This document shows, one piece after another, positions 10,740 to 22,079 of a DNA stretch of 64,000 bases (positions are counted from its first letter, which is position 1; the number at the start of each line of letters is the position of its first letter). The stretch is taken from assembly GCA_033980235.1 (NCBI GenBank), contig CM067067.1, positions 30,941,451 through 31,005,450 on the forward strand, written 5' to 3'. Source of the DNA: Diadema setosum. Its lineage: Eukaryota; Echinodermata; Echinoidea; Diadematoida; Diadematidae. Under the pieces are notes generated by a model. The model saw only the letters and a list, made by a program, of their open reading frames with translations. It did no database searches and had not been told where the DNA came from. Position numbers and translations under genes: made by a program.

Positions 10740-12620
10740 GGGTATGTGCACAGAGCAAGGGGTGTCGATCTGTTTTCACGTGGGGGGGGGGGGAACTTGG
10801 AAAATATGTAAAAGCATAAGTTCATGGTGCAAAGGAATGAAGCGGAAGGGGAGGATGTGGGTGGGGGATTGGATTTTTGCAGGTTTAGACCTGAAATCAG
10901 TGATTCAGTGTAGCTCTTGTTTAATGTGTGCGTCATCATTTATACAGAAGTTGATGGGGTGTGGGCACATCTCACCTACCCTCCTCCCAAAGACCAAGTT
11001 TGTTTTGTTTCTTTTAAGAATCTGATGCATACGTTTTGGGGAATATTTGGAAAATTATGGATCACCAAGGTGTACCAAGTTTGTTTGAAAAGATTTTATT
11101 TTCTGCATTTCATATTTTCTTTCAGAATAACAAAAATAACAAAGGCAGGTTCAATTACACAAATACAATTCTGAAAATTATTGACATATTACATAGTAAG
11201 TCATATTTTGTATGTAAAGACAAATGAAACGTTAAATAACATACAAAATGTTTATATGGCCAATAATGACTTAATTCACAGTACAATATATAATATATAC
11301 ATATGATGCAGAGGGCCGCCGTCATATGTCAAGTCTATATGGATGGGAACCCAGCAAGCGCAGCATTGGCGAGGGTAGGGTATTCCACTCCCATTCGAGA
11401 GAGCTCTTGTATTTTGAGAAATGAGATTCAACGACCTGGCACACAGGCACTTTTGAAGGAATACCTCGAAATTTGTATCAAAAAAGTGTAGTAAGTCAGC
11501 CATCTATGGAGAGAGACCAATCGACAGAAGGATGTGGGTGGAGGTATCCCCCTCCCACATTATGGAGCTTTTGCATTCTTTTGTTTGCAATTCAATGATC
11601 TCGTGCCACTCTTGGTTGAACTACCATTTTGAAAAAAAAAAAAAGTCCATACCCAAATGTGTAGCCATAATCAATGCATGGAGGAGAGGTTGATACAGCG
11701 AGAGGAGGGTATGAAAGGGGCTGTCCCCCATTCCTTCCCATGCGAGGGAGCCTTTGCAGTAAGAATAGAAATGTTAAAAAAAATCTAGTATACACATTTA
11801 TGATGGAATATTAGGGAAATTATCAGTAAAAGGAGTGTACCAAATCTAAGGGTAGAAACCGAGGAGGGATTGTTAATTGAAAGATACACTACCCCCTCCA
11901 ACAAGAGGGATTTTCTTTAATATGTCGGAACTGAAATTAAAGATCTAGTACATAGTTTGTGATGATATCGAACAAAAATGGGACAAAAGCACTGAGCGTA
12001 TATGGAAGGGGGCATAACGAAAGATAGTGTGGGGGAGGGGTATGCAAAGGAGATTCTGCCTTTTAATCTGGTGCATACTATAGCTGAAATGTTCAGTGAC
12101 AATTCATTTTCTGTCAAAAAAGTGAAGAAAAAAAATCTCCATCTCAGGAAATACTCGGAGGCAAAATTATATGTCCCCACCATTCCCCCTCCCATATTTT
12201 CTCGGGAGGCGGGGCAAATGCCTCTTGCCCTCCAAAATGAACAATCGTGCATATATAGGAAAGCCTTTTCATCTTTAGAACTCAAATAAAAATATCTCTT
12301 AAAAACATTTTTCATAGAATAAGGGAAATTATCATTCCCCAAAGTATGTTATATCTGTGGAAGGAACCAAGCAGGGGGAAGGAGTCTATCGAAAGGAGAT
12401 ATCCCCTCTCACAGAAGGGAGATTTTGCATTTTCAGAATTAAATTTTAACAATCCGATGCACACTTAAAGTAAAAAACTTGGGCAGTTTTCTGTCTAAAA
12501 AGCAAAAAGCAAAAAACAACAAAACTAACAACAACAAAACATAGTCCACATCTCAGAATTTAATGGGATGGGGGTCAACTATCCCTGCCACCACACCACA
12601 CCTCCTCCAAACTGATGCCC
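10740..12620. repeat. Degenerate tandem repeat inside the foldback element
   Basis: Loosely repeated units, roughly 160-220 bp apart, each with a G-rich stretch, a CCCCCTCCCA-like stretch, then GGGAG(A)TTTTGCATT and an AT-rich tail with GGGAAATTATCA. Clear cores lie near 11549, 11727, 11888, 12183 and 12403. Similarity is patchy, so copy number and period are approximate. Open frames in it are not conserved. Confidence 0.5.
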
Positions 12621-13132
12621 CGGTATGTGCATGTGTTTTATTCCACTTGTTGAAAAGAAGAGAGAGTTTTAAGGAACAATATTGTTCAGTGGTCGCTATC
12701 CCAGTCAAGTAAATTGTTTATCAATAAGGTGATTTCCTTCACCTGTATACCTTAAGATGATGTAGGCCTGGTATTTGCCTTGCACGTTATTACATCTATT
12801 TCTTTTGTAGTATTCTCGTTTATATTTTGATGTGAAAGTTGTTTACTTTGCCACGATTTTATTTGTACATAGAAAAAATAATCCAAGACTGAAAATGAAA
12901 CTGATACAAAATTTTTATTGATTGACATGATGCACATATTGTGTATTTCTATAGCAATAAAAGTGAGCAATTCAAAAGGCGTGTACTCATTTCACATGAA
13001 CATTAGCGATGATCCTCTAACCTCTGGAGGATATTGAAAGATATGCATCAAAATGTAAGAATATTGATGTCTGGTCTTATTGGTTTGTAATGGCCAGCTG
13101 CTTATGAAATAGTAATTATAAAAAAAAAAATG

Positions 13133-13138
<6 letters not shown>

Positions 13139-13168
<30 letters not shown>
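13139..13168. repeat. (GT)n microsatellite
   Basis: Uninterrupted GT repeat of about 15 units. Next to it, near 13000-13120, is a weak copy of the arm unit of the foldback element (CCTCTGGAGGATATTGAAAG and ATTGATGTCTGGTCTTATTGG). Confidence 0.9.
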
Positions 13169-13170
<2 letters not shown>

Positions 13171-13601
13171 AAAATTGTATCCAAAATTGTATGCAGAGTA
13201 TTCCACACACAGTTCAATTTTGACTTCCATCTAGGACAATGAGCGGTTACTTTTTTCTCAACTACACTGTAATATCAAAATCTATTGAAAAAACACGGTG
13301 GCGGCTGGGTCTAACACATTATCATTCCTTTTCGTTGGAGATCCATGCGGGATGGTCAAAAAAAAACATAAAAAACAGATATCTCAGACCTAATTGTTAT
13401 AACAAAGCATCATATCCTCATATACCCAACCCAACCCTCTATGCCTAGACAATGTAAACCACTCCATGGACTTACTTGGAGCTTTAGAATATCCTTTGTC
13501 AACAGAGAGAGATATCCAAACCTTTGCAGTGCCGACTAAGATCTGCCATGGAACTGATTGGTATTGGCTCTGCATCATTGACAGCAGATCTCGTTTCCTA
13601 T

Positions 13602-13668
13602 TCTCCTCCTTCTTCTTCTTCTTCTTCTTCTTCTTCTTCTTCTTCTTCTCCTTCTTCTTCTTCTTCAT
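13602..13668. repeat. (CTT)n microsatellite
   Basis: About 22 CTT units with one CTC interruption. It produces long phenylalanine and glutamate/lysine open frames on the two strands that are not genes. Confidence 0.9.
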
Positions 13669-13669
13669 T

Positions 13670-15060
13670 ATACTGTGTAATCTTGTAATATTCTGCCATG
13701 GAGCCTTTTCTTAATTGGTTAAAGAAGGTATCCAAAGAGCTATATGAAGCAAAAAAAACAACGAACAAATGCAAAAACAAAAAGAGAGACATATGTATCT
13801 TTAATAACAGAGCTGAATATTGAGTATCTCTCTCCTGAAGTGTTTCAAAGAGATACAAGAGACAGTGGCCGAGAGTAGCCACCACCTTTTTTTGGGAGTA
13901 GGCCTACTTTGTGTTCTTGCAAATGATGCCTGACATTTTTGGTCATTTGCCCTTTTTGAAGAATGCAGCAATAGAGCCACAACTTCCTGCGGAGTGGATA
14001 TTGTGGGGTTCTTGATGCAGAACATCATCGCTGAATTTGCCTGTGCTGTACTTTCTTACAGGGATTGCCATTGTAGTTTTGTTTTGTTTTGCTTTGTTTT
14101 GTTTTTCAAGTGTGGCTGTAACACTGCTTGTTTTGCATATGATGGTCATTGCAGCTAAAGAGTGCATATCTTCTCTGGATCATTCCAAACTTCATGATGT
14201 TTCACCTGGGTGAGTGGATCCCAGATGATGCATGCATATTCCAGGACAGTCCTGAGCGGCATGGAGTAGCAAAACACCTGAACTTTATGATACTCGTATC
14301 TTCGTCTGGAGAGAGTCTTTGGTTGAAGTATAACCTTTTTAAGCTGCTGTGGCGATTTGATTCAGCTGAGCCTCCTATTGGAACTCCAAAATATTTTGCA
14401 CAATCCGCTTTCTCCATGGTTTGCCATGAATGCTTATCTATTCCCTGGGTAGGTCTCGGATGGCAATAGCTAGTTGCAATACACAGGATTGCTTCATGTG
14501 GAATGCATGTTGGGCCTCACAGTATGTCGAAGTTTTCAAGATGGTCCATGATGTCGCAGCTGTGGACTGTATACTCTAGGACCATGAGTCATTCATCGCA
14601 GTCATACTGTAACAACCAACCAGCTTTACACTGGCCAATACAGGCCCACCAGCTGGAAACTATGCAAATATTGCCCATGAGCTTGACACTTAGGCAAACC
14701 AGTCCCATAATGAGTCCGACAAATGGGGGAAAAGATCTATGAGACTTACACTGAATAGATTAAACACTCTGTATATCAGTCTCGTGGGCCTTGTTTTCCT
14801 CGAGTGTCGAGATAACGGCCATATTTGCCTATATTTGCTAGTCTACATAACTAACCCAAACATAACAGTTATATTTGAGGTCACTGCCATCACTCAAGGA
14901 ACTTAAGCTTTATTTCTGAAGTAATTGACCTCTCACATTTCAGAGACCAGTTACTATAAACCAATGCTTTTTGGAATATGCATACATACTTTGATCAAAA
15001 CGTCAATGCGTGATTTGTACATGATTAAGCATTTACGATTACACCAATGAAGCCAAACAT
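13670..15060. other. Inner part of the foldback element, no gene seen
   Basis: Mixed-composition sequence between the internal repeats and the right arm. Several short open frames occur, the longest 106 codons at 14149-14469, with overlapping frames on the other strand and no recognisable motif. A TTTTG-rich run is at 14076-14107. Confidence 0.4.
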
Positions 15061-15074
15061 CAATACAGGTAAAC

Positions 15075-15812
15075 CTACACATGTGACCTCAGTGACCTCT
15101 CATTGTCCTGAGAGGTCAAAGTTGGATATAATGCACAGGCTAATGACCAATGTTCCATGGAGTGACAAGATTCTTCTATTATAGCATAAATGATTGTACA
15201 TCGGGTATTACAAAGTTGACCATTGACTATACATAGAATATCAATATTCTGATATTTTTAGGTCATTGACCTGTCACCTTCCTCAGAGGTCAAAGGTAGA
15301 GACACGTGAGTAATTTCTCTTGCTCTGTGGAATAGGAAAACAATTCAATTGTAATACAAATGAATATAACATCTAAATCATGTTTGTCATCAACCAATTG
15401 CACCAAATATCAATGTTCTGACTTTTTGAGGTCATTGGCCTCATCATAGGTCATCTGAGGTCATCAGAAGTCAAAGGTAGAAATCTGGCTCGAAAGGCTC
15501 AGTGGAACATTGAGGCAATTCCTCTTACAAAAATTAGTTTCTAGTACATAATTATCGTGTTTCAGTTATGAGTGACGCATTAAAATATCAATTTTCTGAC
15601 ATTTTGAGGTCATTGACCTCTGGAGGTCATCAGAGGTCAAAGGAAGAAACCTGTCAGGGCTCTGTGGAACATAAAGACAATTTCACTGTGACAAAAATTA
15701 AGTTTTAGTACATCATTACTGTGTTTATCATTAACCAATGACGCAAAATATCAATTTTCTTAGATTTTGAGGTCATTGACCTCTAGAGGTCATCAGAGGT
15801 CAATTCAGACTT
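15075..15812. repeat. Right arm array, nuclear-receptor half-site units (inverted)
   Basis: Mirror of the left arm. About five units of 155-175 bp have cores near 15100, 15260, 15430, 15606 and 15770. The best cores read GAGGTCATTGACCTC (IR1) followed by AGGTCATCAGAGGTCA (DR4). Downstream AGGTCAAAGGTAG resembles a DR1. Spacers share CAATTGTAATACAAA-like and GTTTATCATTAACCAATG-like blocks. Confidence 0.8.
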
Positions 15813-15929
15813 ACCTCCCGATCTTAAAATTAATCTTATAGCATGTACTAACAATGGTGAAAGTTTCATGCTTTAGTCAAATTTTGCACAATTCTTCGGC
15901 TTATCTGCTCTACTATAGCTAAAGAATGG

Positions 15930-16165
15930 AGGTTAGTGCTCATCCGTGTTGGTTTGTCTGTTTGCAAAATAACTCAAAAAGTTGTGAACTGATTTGAATG
16001 AAACTGACAGGAAAAGTCGCTGGTGACACAAGGAACAGATGATTAAAATTTGGTAGTGATCCTGGAATTCTAAAGGATTTTTATCTTTTGGCATATAAGG
16101 TCAATGACCATGGGATTTCAAGCTGCGCAGTTACTGATACGCGCACTACAGCGCGTGCTCTGACA
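15930..16165. repeat. Probable dispersed repeat next to the foldback element
   Basis: The segment runs from GAGGTTAGTGCTCATCCG through AACTCAAAAAGTTGTGAACT and AAGGAACAGATGATTAAA. It reads like a repeat sequence I associate with many marine invertebrate genomes. No terminal repeats are seen, and the identification rests on recall only. Confidence 0.35.
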
Positions 16166-16640
16166 TGCTGGAAGCTGATGACGTTCTTCTTCTTCTTCTT
16201 CTTCTTCTTCGTCTGGATATTGAAAGTCTGTCTCCTTCAATAGCTGTTCAAAGATTCTTGAACACTGTGTTATTTACATTATTGTACGGTTTATTTACAG
16301 ATATTTATAAGCACATAACAAAGTATGAAGAACAAAGACTAGCCACTGTGATCACAATAAACATTGCTCCCACAGATGGCGCTGCAACGCCTCTTGCTCT
16401 TCTTCTTCTTCTTCTTCTTCTTCTTCTTCTCCTACTACTACTACTACTACTACTTCTTCTGGTTATGTCTGCCTCCTTCAGTAAGCTGAAGATTCTTGCA
16501 GACTGTGTTATTTATAATACAATTTATTTACAGATATTAAATTACAGAAGAAATTAAAGAAACAAAGCCACTGATCAACCGTTAGTCGGCTACGGAATGC
16601 TCCCACATTATTAAGGGCGATGCAACAATTTCCGACGACA
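16165..16640. repeat. Tandem duplication carrying (CTT)n/(CTA)n microsatellites
   Basis: Two units of about 240 bp. Each has a CTT-rich run (near 16185-16211 and 16397-16463), then TCTGTCTCCTTCA or TCTGCCTCCTTCA, AGATTCTTG, ACTGTGTTATTTA, a TTTACAGATATT block, an AAAGAAACAAAG-like block and GCTCCCACA. The units are diverged. The leucine-rich frame across the repeat is an artefact. Confidence 0.65.
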
Positions 16641-16663
16641 GGGAATTCTTTTCCATCTCCTTA

Positions 16664-17035
16664 CTGTTCTCGGAACAAAATACTGAACGAATGGCGATGC
16701 GATTCAGTTCTTGAAAGGAATGTGGTTGCGTGGCTCTCGTCAACTGAGTCTCTGTTTGATACTAAAGTTCTGTGCCGAAAGATAAGTAGATTAGGTTATG
16801 TATTTTGTACATCAAAATACACAATAATCACAATAATAATTATAACAATCACAATAATACACAATAATTCGTTCTCGGAATTCAAAGAACGAATGGCGAT
16901 GCGCGCGATCCAGTCATCGAGTAGGGTCCTATGCCAGTATATGTTATCTGACAGGAAAGTGGTTGAGTGGCTCTCGTCAACTGAGTAATCTGTTTGAGTT
17001 TCTAATAGGCCTACACTGTGCCGAAAGATGACAGT
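16664..17035. repeat. Diverged direct duplication, about 200-250 bp apart
   Basis: Shared blocks are GTTCTCGGAA, GAACGAATGGCGATGCG, GGCTCTCGTCAACTGAGT and TGTGCCGAAAGAT. They occur first at about 16668-16790 and again at about 16872-17030. An AT-rich (AATCACAATAAT) stretch lies between them. Confidence 0.6.
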
Positions 17036-18180
17036 TCATTCATGTCTACAACATACACTTGGCAGAAAGAAGACAACTTATACAAAAGCAAGGGTGATCA
17101 AAATTTAATACAAGCTTTAAGAAGATTTCGGCAAATCCATTTTGGCCTACTATGGTAATAAATAAAGACCTATATTGATTCCATTTGTATACCAGATTAG
17201 ACCGTCTTCGTTTGAAAATGACAGTCAAAATGGGGGTTTGGAGGCACATGGGGACACTTTTTAACTCTTCGGACGAGAAAACACCGTGGTTTATCTCAGA
17301 AGTCGTCTAGGGCTTAAATTAGTGAATTACAACGTTGATAGATCGGATGACATTGGTCAGATTGCGGACAGGTGTAGGCCCTATAATCATTATGTATATT
17401 ATGCAAAATAGCGGGATAACGATCGCGATGCCAATCTTGAGATTTGTATCCCGCTAATTATTTTGCCTCAAGTCCATGTCACTATTTTGAGTAGGTGTCC
17501 TATACAATAAACATGTGGGACTTATTAGCCTGTTTAGTCCTATGTAGACTACATGAGCCAAACACGTACACAAATCAAGGACTTTTTTCATCACTTGAAA
17601 TTTACAGCACACAATTACTAGTATACAGGCATTTCATCAAACTAGCGCTTGTCAGATTTTTTTTTGTGACTCTGTAGTAAGCTCCTAAAACCCTTGCATC
17701 TGATTGGCTTGGAGCAAATTAAAATTAAAACAGATTGAGAATATCTTCTGACAAAACCCTTGATGAAATGCCCCCCCCCCCCTCCCCCCGTCACCCACTG
17801 CATTTCGTGACCGCGCTGACCATTGCAAACGTATTACCGGTACCAAAAAAGTTGTCCCAACAGTAAGATGGCCATTATCCACCATGCGAGGTCGCAGGGA
17901 CAAAAGTAAGACGGTGAGCCATGCAATGCTATCTCACCGGCTGCGACCGTGCACCATTAACTGCAACTTTGGCCCAATGCTTGCAGGCCTCTCAAATATA
18001 GAAACTATATTTTGTGCCTTGAAAGGTTTGTTGTTGTTCCTTCTTTTTTTTCTCTCTTTTCCAAGGGGGGGGGGGGCAGTTGATACTATTTGTTTTTTCA
18101 AGACCGAAAACTGATCTGAGCCCCTAATATTCACCCCCCCCCCCCCCCCCCCGCAAGGTGCCGTAGTACTAAGCAAAGAG
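17036..18180. other. Gene-free stretch with C- and G-runs
   Basis: No convincing gene. Homopolymer runs are C at 17770-17780 and 18133-18152, and G at 18065-18076. A GAGGTCGCAGGGAC motif near 17887 and GGCTGCGACCGTGC near 17940 are partly inverse to each other. Confidence 0.4.
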
Positions 18181-18332
18181 AATAGAAGCTATCCGCTAAG
18201 AAGGCATAGATATTACTCCCGCGATTTCGCGTAGTACGCTCATGGGCGAAAAACTGACGCCATTAGCTAGCACACCGATAGAGGGCGTATTTTACGTGAT
18301 CATAACCCTGATTTTATAGGGTATAATAAGCA

Positions 18333-18382
18333 CATAGAGCTGTATTTACATATTTACATATTACGTATAATACAGCTCTATG
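18333..18382. repeat. Short inverted repeat (hairpin)
   Basis: CATAGAGCTGTAT at 18333-18345 pairs with ATACAGCTCTATG at 18370-18382 around an AT-rich loop. It abuts the left end of the nested MITE. Confidence 0.6.
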
Positions 18383-18653
18383 GGTAAGCACTATTTGGGC
18401 ACCCGTCCCACTTCATCATGAATATTCATCAGGCAGTAAGATACTGTACTAGTAAATGGCAGAACGCTGGATTATTATGTGTCATAGGATGTAAAAACGT
18501 ATCGCCGGGAGATGGAATAATGTTCAGATTTGCCGGAAAATGTAAAAACCCTGCCGGGAAATGTAAAAATCATGTATTTCCACGGTATTACGGATACATG
18601 TAGATGATGAATATTCATGATGAAGCGGGACGGGTGCCCAAATAGTGTTTACC
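18383..18653. mobile_element. Nested MITE with about 48-bp terminal inverted repeats
   Basis: The left end GGTAAGCACTATTTGGGCAC, continuing CCGTCCCACTTCATCATGAA, pairs with the inverse at 18606-18653 with only a few differences (GGTAAACACT, CCCGCTTCATC). The 271-bp unit is inserted in the larger foldback element. The 61-codon frame inside it is not a gene. Confidence 0.8.
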
Positions 18654-19089
18654 ATTTTATAGTAGTGATGTTTGTCTGTCTTTCATTTCCCCCTTTTTAG
18701 GGGGCATATACAGGGGAAAAGATGTAATTAGGTCTTCGTTTTTGTCATACAGAATATCATTCCTGTCTAACGATGAAATGCAATAAATTAAAGAAATGTC
18801 ATTCATTTTCCAATATGCAGTCCCACAAAGTTTGAGCTAAAGTAGCCCGAGATAGAAAGAGATAGACGGCGTTTGTCAGCTCAAATACAATCTTTGAAGT
18901 ACTACAGATTGAAAAGTAATGAAATTTCTTCAATTTTTTTTTTTTAACGTATCGACAGAAAATATACTTCTGCTGATATTTTGAGGCCTGAAACACAATT
19001 CTACCGCTGTGTTTCTCCTCAAAAATCTATGTAGAAAATGAAAGGAAGGTAGGGTTTTCTCCATCGGGCTCACGTGTTAAGAAGCTCGC

Positions 19090-20025
19090 GGTATTATTTT
19101 GAATACTAAAATGGCCGCCGTTGGGCTCCATACGGGGCTCCATGGCACGCGCCGGCGTATGACACCCATAGTGGGGCAGATAAAATAGTGAAAAAGATGC
19201 TCACATCCGGCGGAAAGTATGAAATTTTGCATAAAGGGGTATTTTGGGGGCGCTGATTTCAAAAATTGCCGGATCCAAGAGATCTGGCCACGGGGTCGGC
19301 CGCCATTTTGAATTCCAATATGGCCGCCGTCAATGATCCCTATCTTCAGTTCTGAATGACATAAGCCATTGGAATTTGATACATAAAAACATGGTGATGT
19401 TATTACTTCCATAACCGACTTATTTTATATGTCTGACAAGCTGCACGGCAGCCAATATGAATTTTTATACAAAGTTTTCATGTTGGAGTGTTGAAAATCT
19501 CTATCTCGGGTTTGTAAGTTAGGCTACCTGATTGAGCGCGCGTTTGTAACTGATTAAGTGCGCGCTGCTGTATTTACATTGTGACGTCAGTGAAAGGTGC
19601 ATTATGCTTCCTTTTTGCTGCACTTTTTGACATGCCCGTGAATGTTAGTCGTGGTGTTTGTCTTCGTAGCCAAATTGGAATTAGAAATAGCAGGCATTGC
19701 GTTTGTCAGACATATCACATTAGTTAATATTTTATCTCAGTATGTTAAAGTACTTGTTTACACCTAATTTCAGCGTCACTCACCACTTAGAAATCGAGAT
19801 AGGGATTTTGAATATTTCGTCGAGGCGGCCATATTGGAATTCAAAATGGCAGCCATTCGATGTTTGTCAGACACTTCAAATCAATCTGTCATCAAATTCA
19901 ATATGTCAAAATGCTCATGTGTACCAAATTTTGGTGCCACAGGTCATTCAGAACTGAAGATAGGGATCTTTAGATTTGTTTTGTGATGGCGGCCATATTG
20001 GAATTCAAAATGGCGGCCGACCCCG
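19090..20025. repeat. Recurring GGCGGCCATATTGGAATTC palindromic unit
   Basis: A near-palindromic 31-bp block centred on GAATTC, with GGCGGCCAT arms, occurs near 19298-19330, 19822-19855 (diverged) and 19983-20020. A half unit is near 19108. Each contains AAAATGGCGGCC or its inverse, which matches the YY1 core AANATGGCGGC. Confidence 0.65.
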
Positions 20026-20472
20026 TGGTCAGATCTCTTGGATCAATCAGCACCCCAAAATACCCCTATATGCAAAATTTCATACTGTACTTTCCGCCGG
20101 ATGTGAGCATCTCGGCCAAACATAATTATCTGCCCTACTACCATTTGCGTGCGAAATCGCGAGAGTATACCCACTTAGCGTAGCTTCTATACTTTTACTT
20201 TACTTTTACTTTTCCGGAACGATGGTGTAGGACAGAGCCTGTTCATCGATCAGGTAGAGTTGTCTCTTGATGCTCTCTTTCCATTCAAGCAGTGTTAATA
20301 TTGTCAAGCGCTGTTACCCTTCTAATACAATTAACAGCTCAACTTCTATTGCGTATTTGCGTTATTACCAAAAATGGTCTATGGCAGGAGTTGACAGCTA
20401 CTGGAGACCAAGAGCATATTATGTATCAATACACATACATGTAATGACTATAATCAGTCATAATCAAACACA

Positions 20473-21228
20473 TCATCTTTCAGTGCTTTGACATAGCCTA
20501 TTCTTAAAGGCATTTATGGAACAAGCAGAGACCACTTCTTCTGGGAGAGAGTTACACATACCAACAACTCTGTTAGCAAAGAAATACTTTCTGACATCTA
20601 ATCTTGCAAACCGTTTTCCCAGTTTCATGGAATGACCACGTGTTCGTCCATTACTATTATGAGAGAACATGTCAAACTTTGTGTGATAGTGTCCATGTAG
20701 ATACCTGTACTTGTGCACATCAATCATGTCCCCTCTTTTTCGCCTGTAACTGAGAGATGGCAGTGAAAGGTGACGTAGACGTTTAGAGTAGGACAAATGC
20801 CTAATCCCCGGAATCATTTTAGTCGCCCTTCTCTGAACACTTTCAAGTCTTCTTTGCTCACCTAGCTTGAAAGGTGACCACACAGCTTGACCATATTCCA
20901 AGATGGGTCTCACAATGCCTTTAAACAAGAGCCTAACAGTATCCTCATCCAAATATACAAAGGATCTCCTAATAATTCCTAACAGCTTATTTGACTTTGC
21001 AACAGCTTGGGAAATATGGTCCTTGAATGTCAATTGTGAGTCCACTAAAACACCCAAATCCCTCTCAGCTTTTGTTTGAGCCAAGACAATTGTGTCAGAC
21101 CCTTTCTTCATGACATATTGGGAGTCTGAACATGACCGACCAATTTTCATTACAACACATTTGTCAGGGTGGAAACGAAGCTGCCATCTATCTGCCCATG
21201 ACTCAAGTGCCTCTAAGTCCTCTTTGGT
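20473..21228 (-). pseudogene. 5'-truncated LINE, C-terminal reverse transcriptase part
   Basis: A 225-codon open frame at 21150-20473, extended upstream without a stop to about 21228, begins ...EDLEALESWADRWQLRF, HPDKC, MKIG and continues KAERDLGVLVDSQLTFKDHI, LLFKGIVRPILEYG, AVWSP and RRATKMI. These are the post-catalytic thumb and C-terminal segments of CR1-like reverse transcriptases. The catalytic palm is missing, as expected from abortive target-primed reverse transcription. The frame itself is intact, so the insertion may be young. Because it is truncated, it cannot support its own mobility. Confidence 0.88.
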
Positions 21229-21519
21229 ACTATATTAGCTCAGCCCTATGTCACATTGCATTTTGATTTCCCGAGCTCAATTCTGTGGTATTTATACGCA
21301 CTTGACGTGTAATTTTCAGGTTTACTTTCAGAATTTCATTTCCGTGTGTTGAACGTCATTAGTTGACTTAGGATTACTGCAGTATACAAGGCCTACATTA
21401 CACTACTACAGGTATGTCATACTATTCAAACGATATGTTTACATACAGTCATGCAAGGTGAATAACCTCTAATGACCTCGGGTGTTTTAACCCAGTATCA
21501 GTTTTATTTTTAGCATCAT

Positions 21520-21965
21520 ACGCGCTATTATAAAGCCAAAGCGCGCGTGTGATATCGCGTGCGACGCGACATCGGGTGCGTCTTGCTTTGTTTACCGATT
21601 TGACAAGAGCTGAGTGCATAAAGCGTATGCAGCAGGTAATGCACGAGCGCGAAAGGGAATTCAGCTTGGGATGTCGTCTGTGCGTGTTTCAAGTGGGCCG
21701 GCCGCCCTAGATAAGCTACAGTAGCTGTGTAAATGCATGAGTGGCTCACTGCTACTGACCAAGCGACTGGCGGCTAACCTGTCTCGTCTGTGCACGCGTC
21801 GCATGGCGCGTGTCGTATGTCAAAAGTGTTGAAAAATCAAGACGCCAAACCACACCGTCTTTTTGACGACAGCCGACGCCGGCGGCCGGCGGCTCCAAAA
21901 TCGTGTGTGACGTGCTGACAGTGCGGCCATCTCGTGGATCGGATCCTTCGCAAAAAAAGAAGAAA
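21520..21965 (+). promoter_or_regulatory. CpG-rich patch, possible promoter upstream of MEIOC
   Basis: CpG density jumps here (GCGCGCGTGTGATATCGCG, GACGCCGGCGGCCGGCGGC) in an otherwise AT-rich, CpG-poor window. A TATAAAG hexamer-plus lies near 21529, with no clear initiator. It is 5 kb upstream of the first recognised MEIOC coding exon on the same strand and could hold a non-coding first exon. This is inference: no splice-linked exon was identified. Confidence 0.3.
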
Positions 21966-22079
21966 ACCGTCGCACTTTAGCAGGTTACACTAGACTTCTA
22001 ACTGTTAAACAGGTGGAGTTAAAGTACAATCTTTTCCAACGTTACGTAGTTTCTAAGGTTAGACTGACTGTGTTAGATG

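Larger units (their letters stand above)
9661..15918. mobile_element. Large foldback-type element with long inverted repeats
   Basis: The left end near 9663 (TAGTAGAGCAGATAAGCC) recurs in reverse complement at the right end near 15917. From there the arms match for at least 150 bp at about 90 percent by eye, including the blocks TTGTGCAAAATTTGACTAAA and GATCGGGAGGTAAGTCTGA. Farther in, each arm is an array of about 160-bp units (listed separately). The 6.26-kb element has no transposase or reverse transcriptase. Its interior holds degenerate tandem repeats and microsatellites. Long inverted repeats built of tandem subunits resemble foldback elements such as the sea urchin TU family; that comparison is by architecture only. 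Confidence 0.75.
18183..20189. mobile_element. Foldback element with nested MITE
   Basis: The left end (TAGAAGCTATCCGCTAAG, 18183-18200) matches the reverse complement of the right end (CTTAGCGTAGCTTCTA, 20174-20189). The match continues inward to the CGCGATTTCGC block (18220-18230 versus about 20154-20163). A stronger internal inverted repeat pairs 19171-19364 with 19943-20142 and includes GCTCACATCCGGCGGAAAGT and its inverse. No coding region for a transposase is seen. A separate MITE sits inside at 18383-18653. Confidence 0.65.

Noticed and set aside
12002..12342. Overlapping frames of 95 and 141 codons
   Set aside because: They overlap on opposite strands inside the degenerate repeats of the foldback element and contain no known motif.
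14149..14469. 106-codon frame inside the foldback element as a transposase fragment
   Set aside because: No transposase or nuclease motif, and an antisense frame of similar quality overlaps it.
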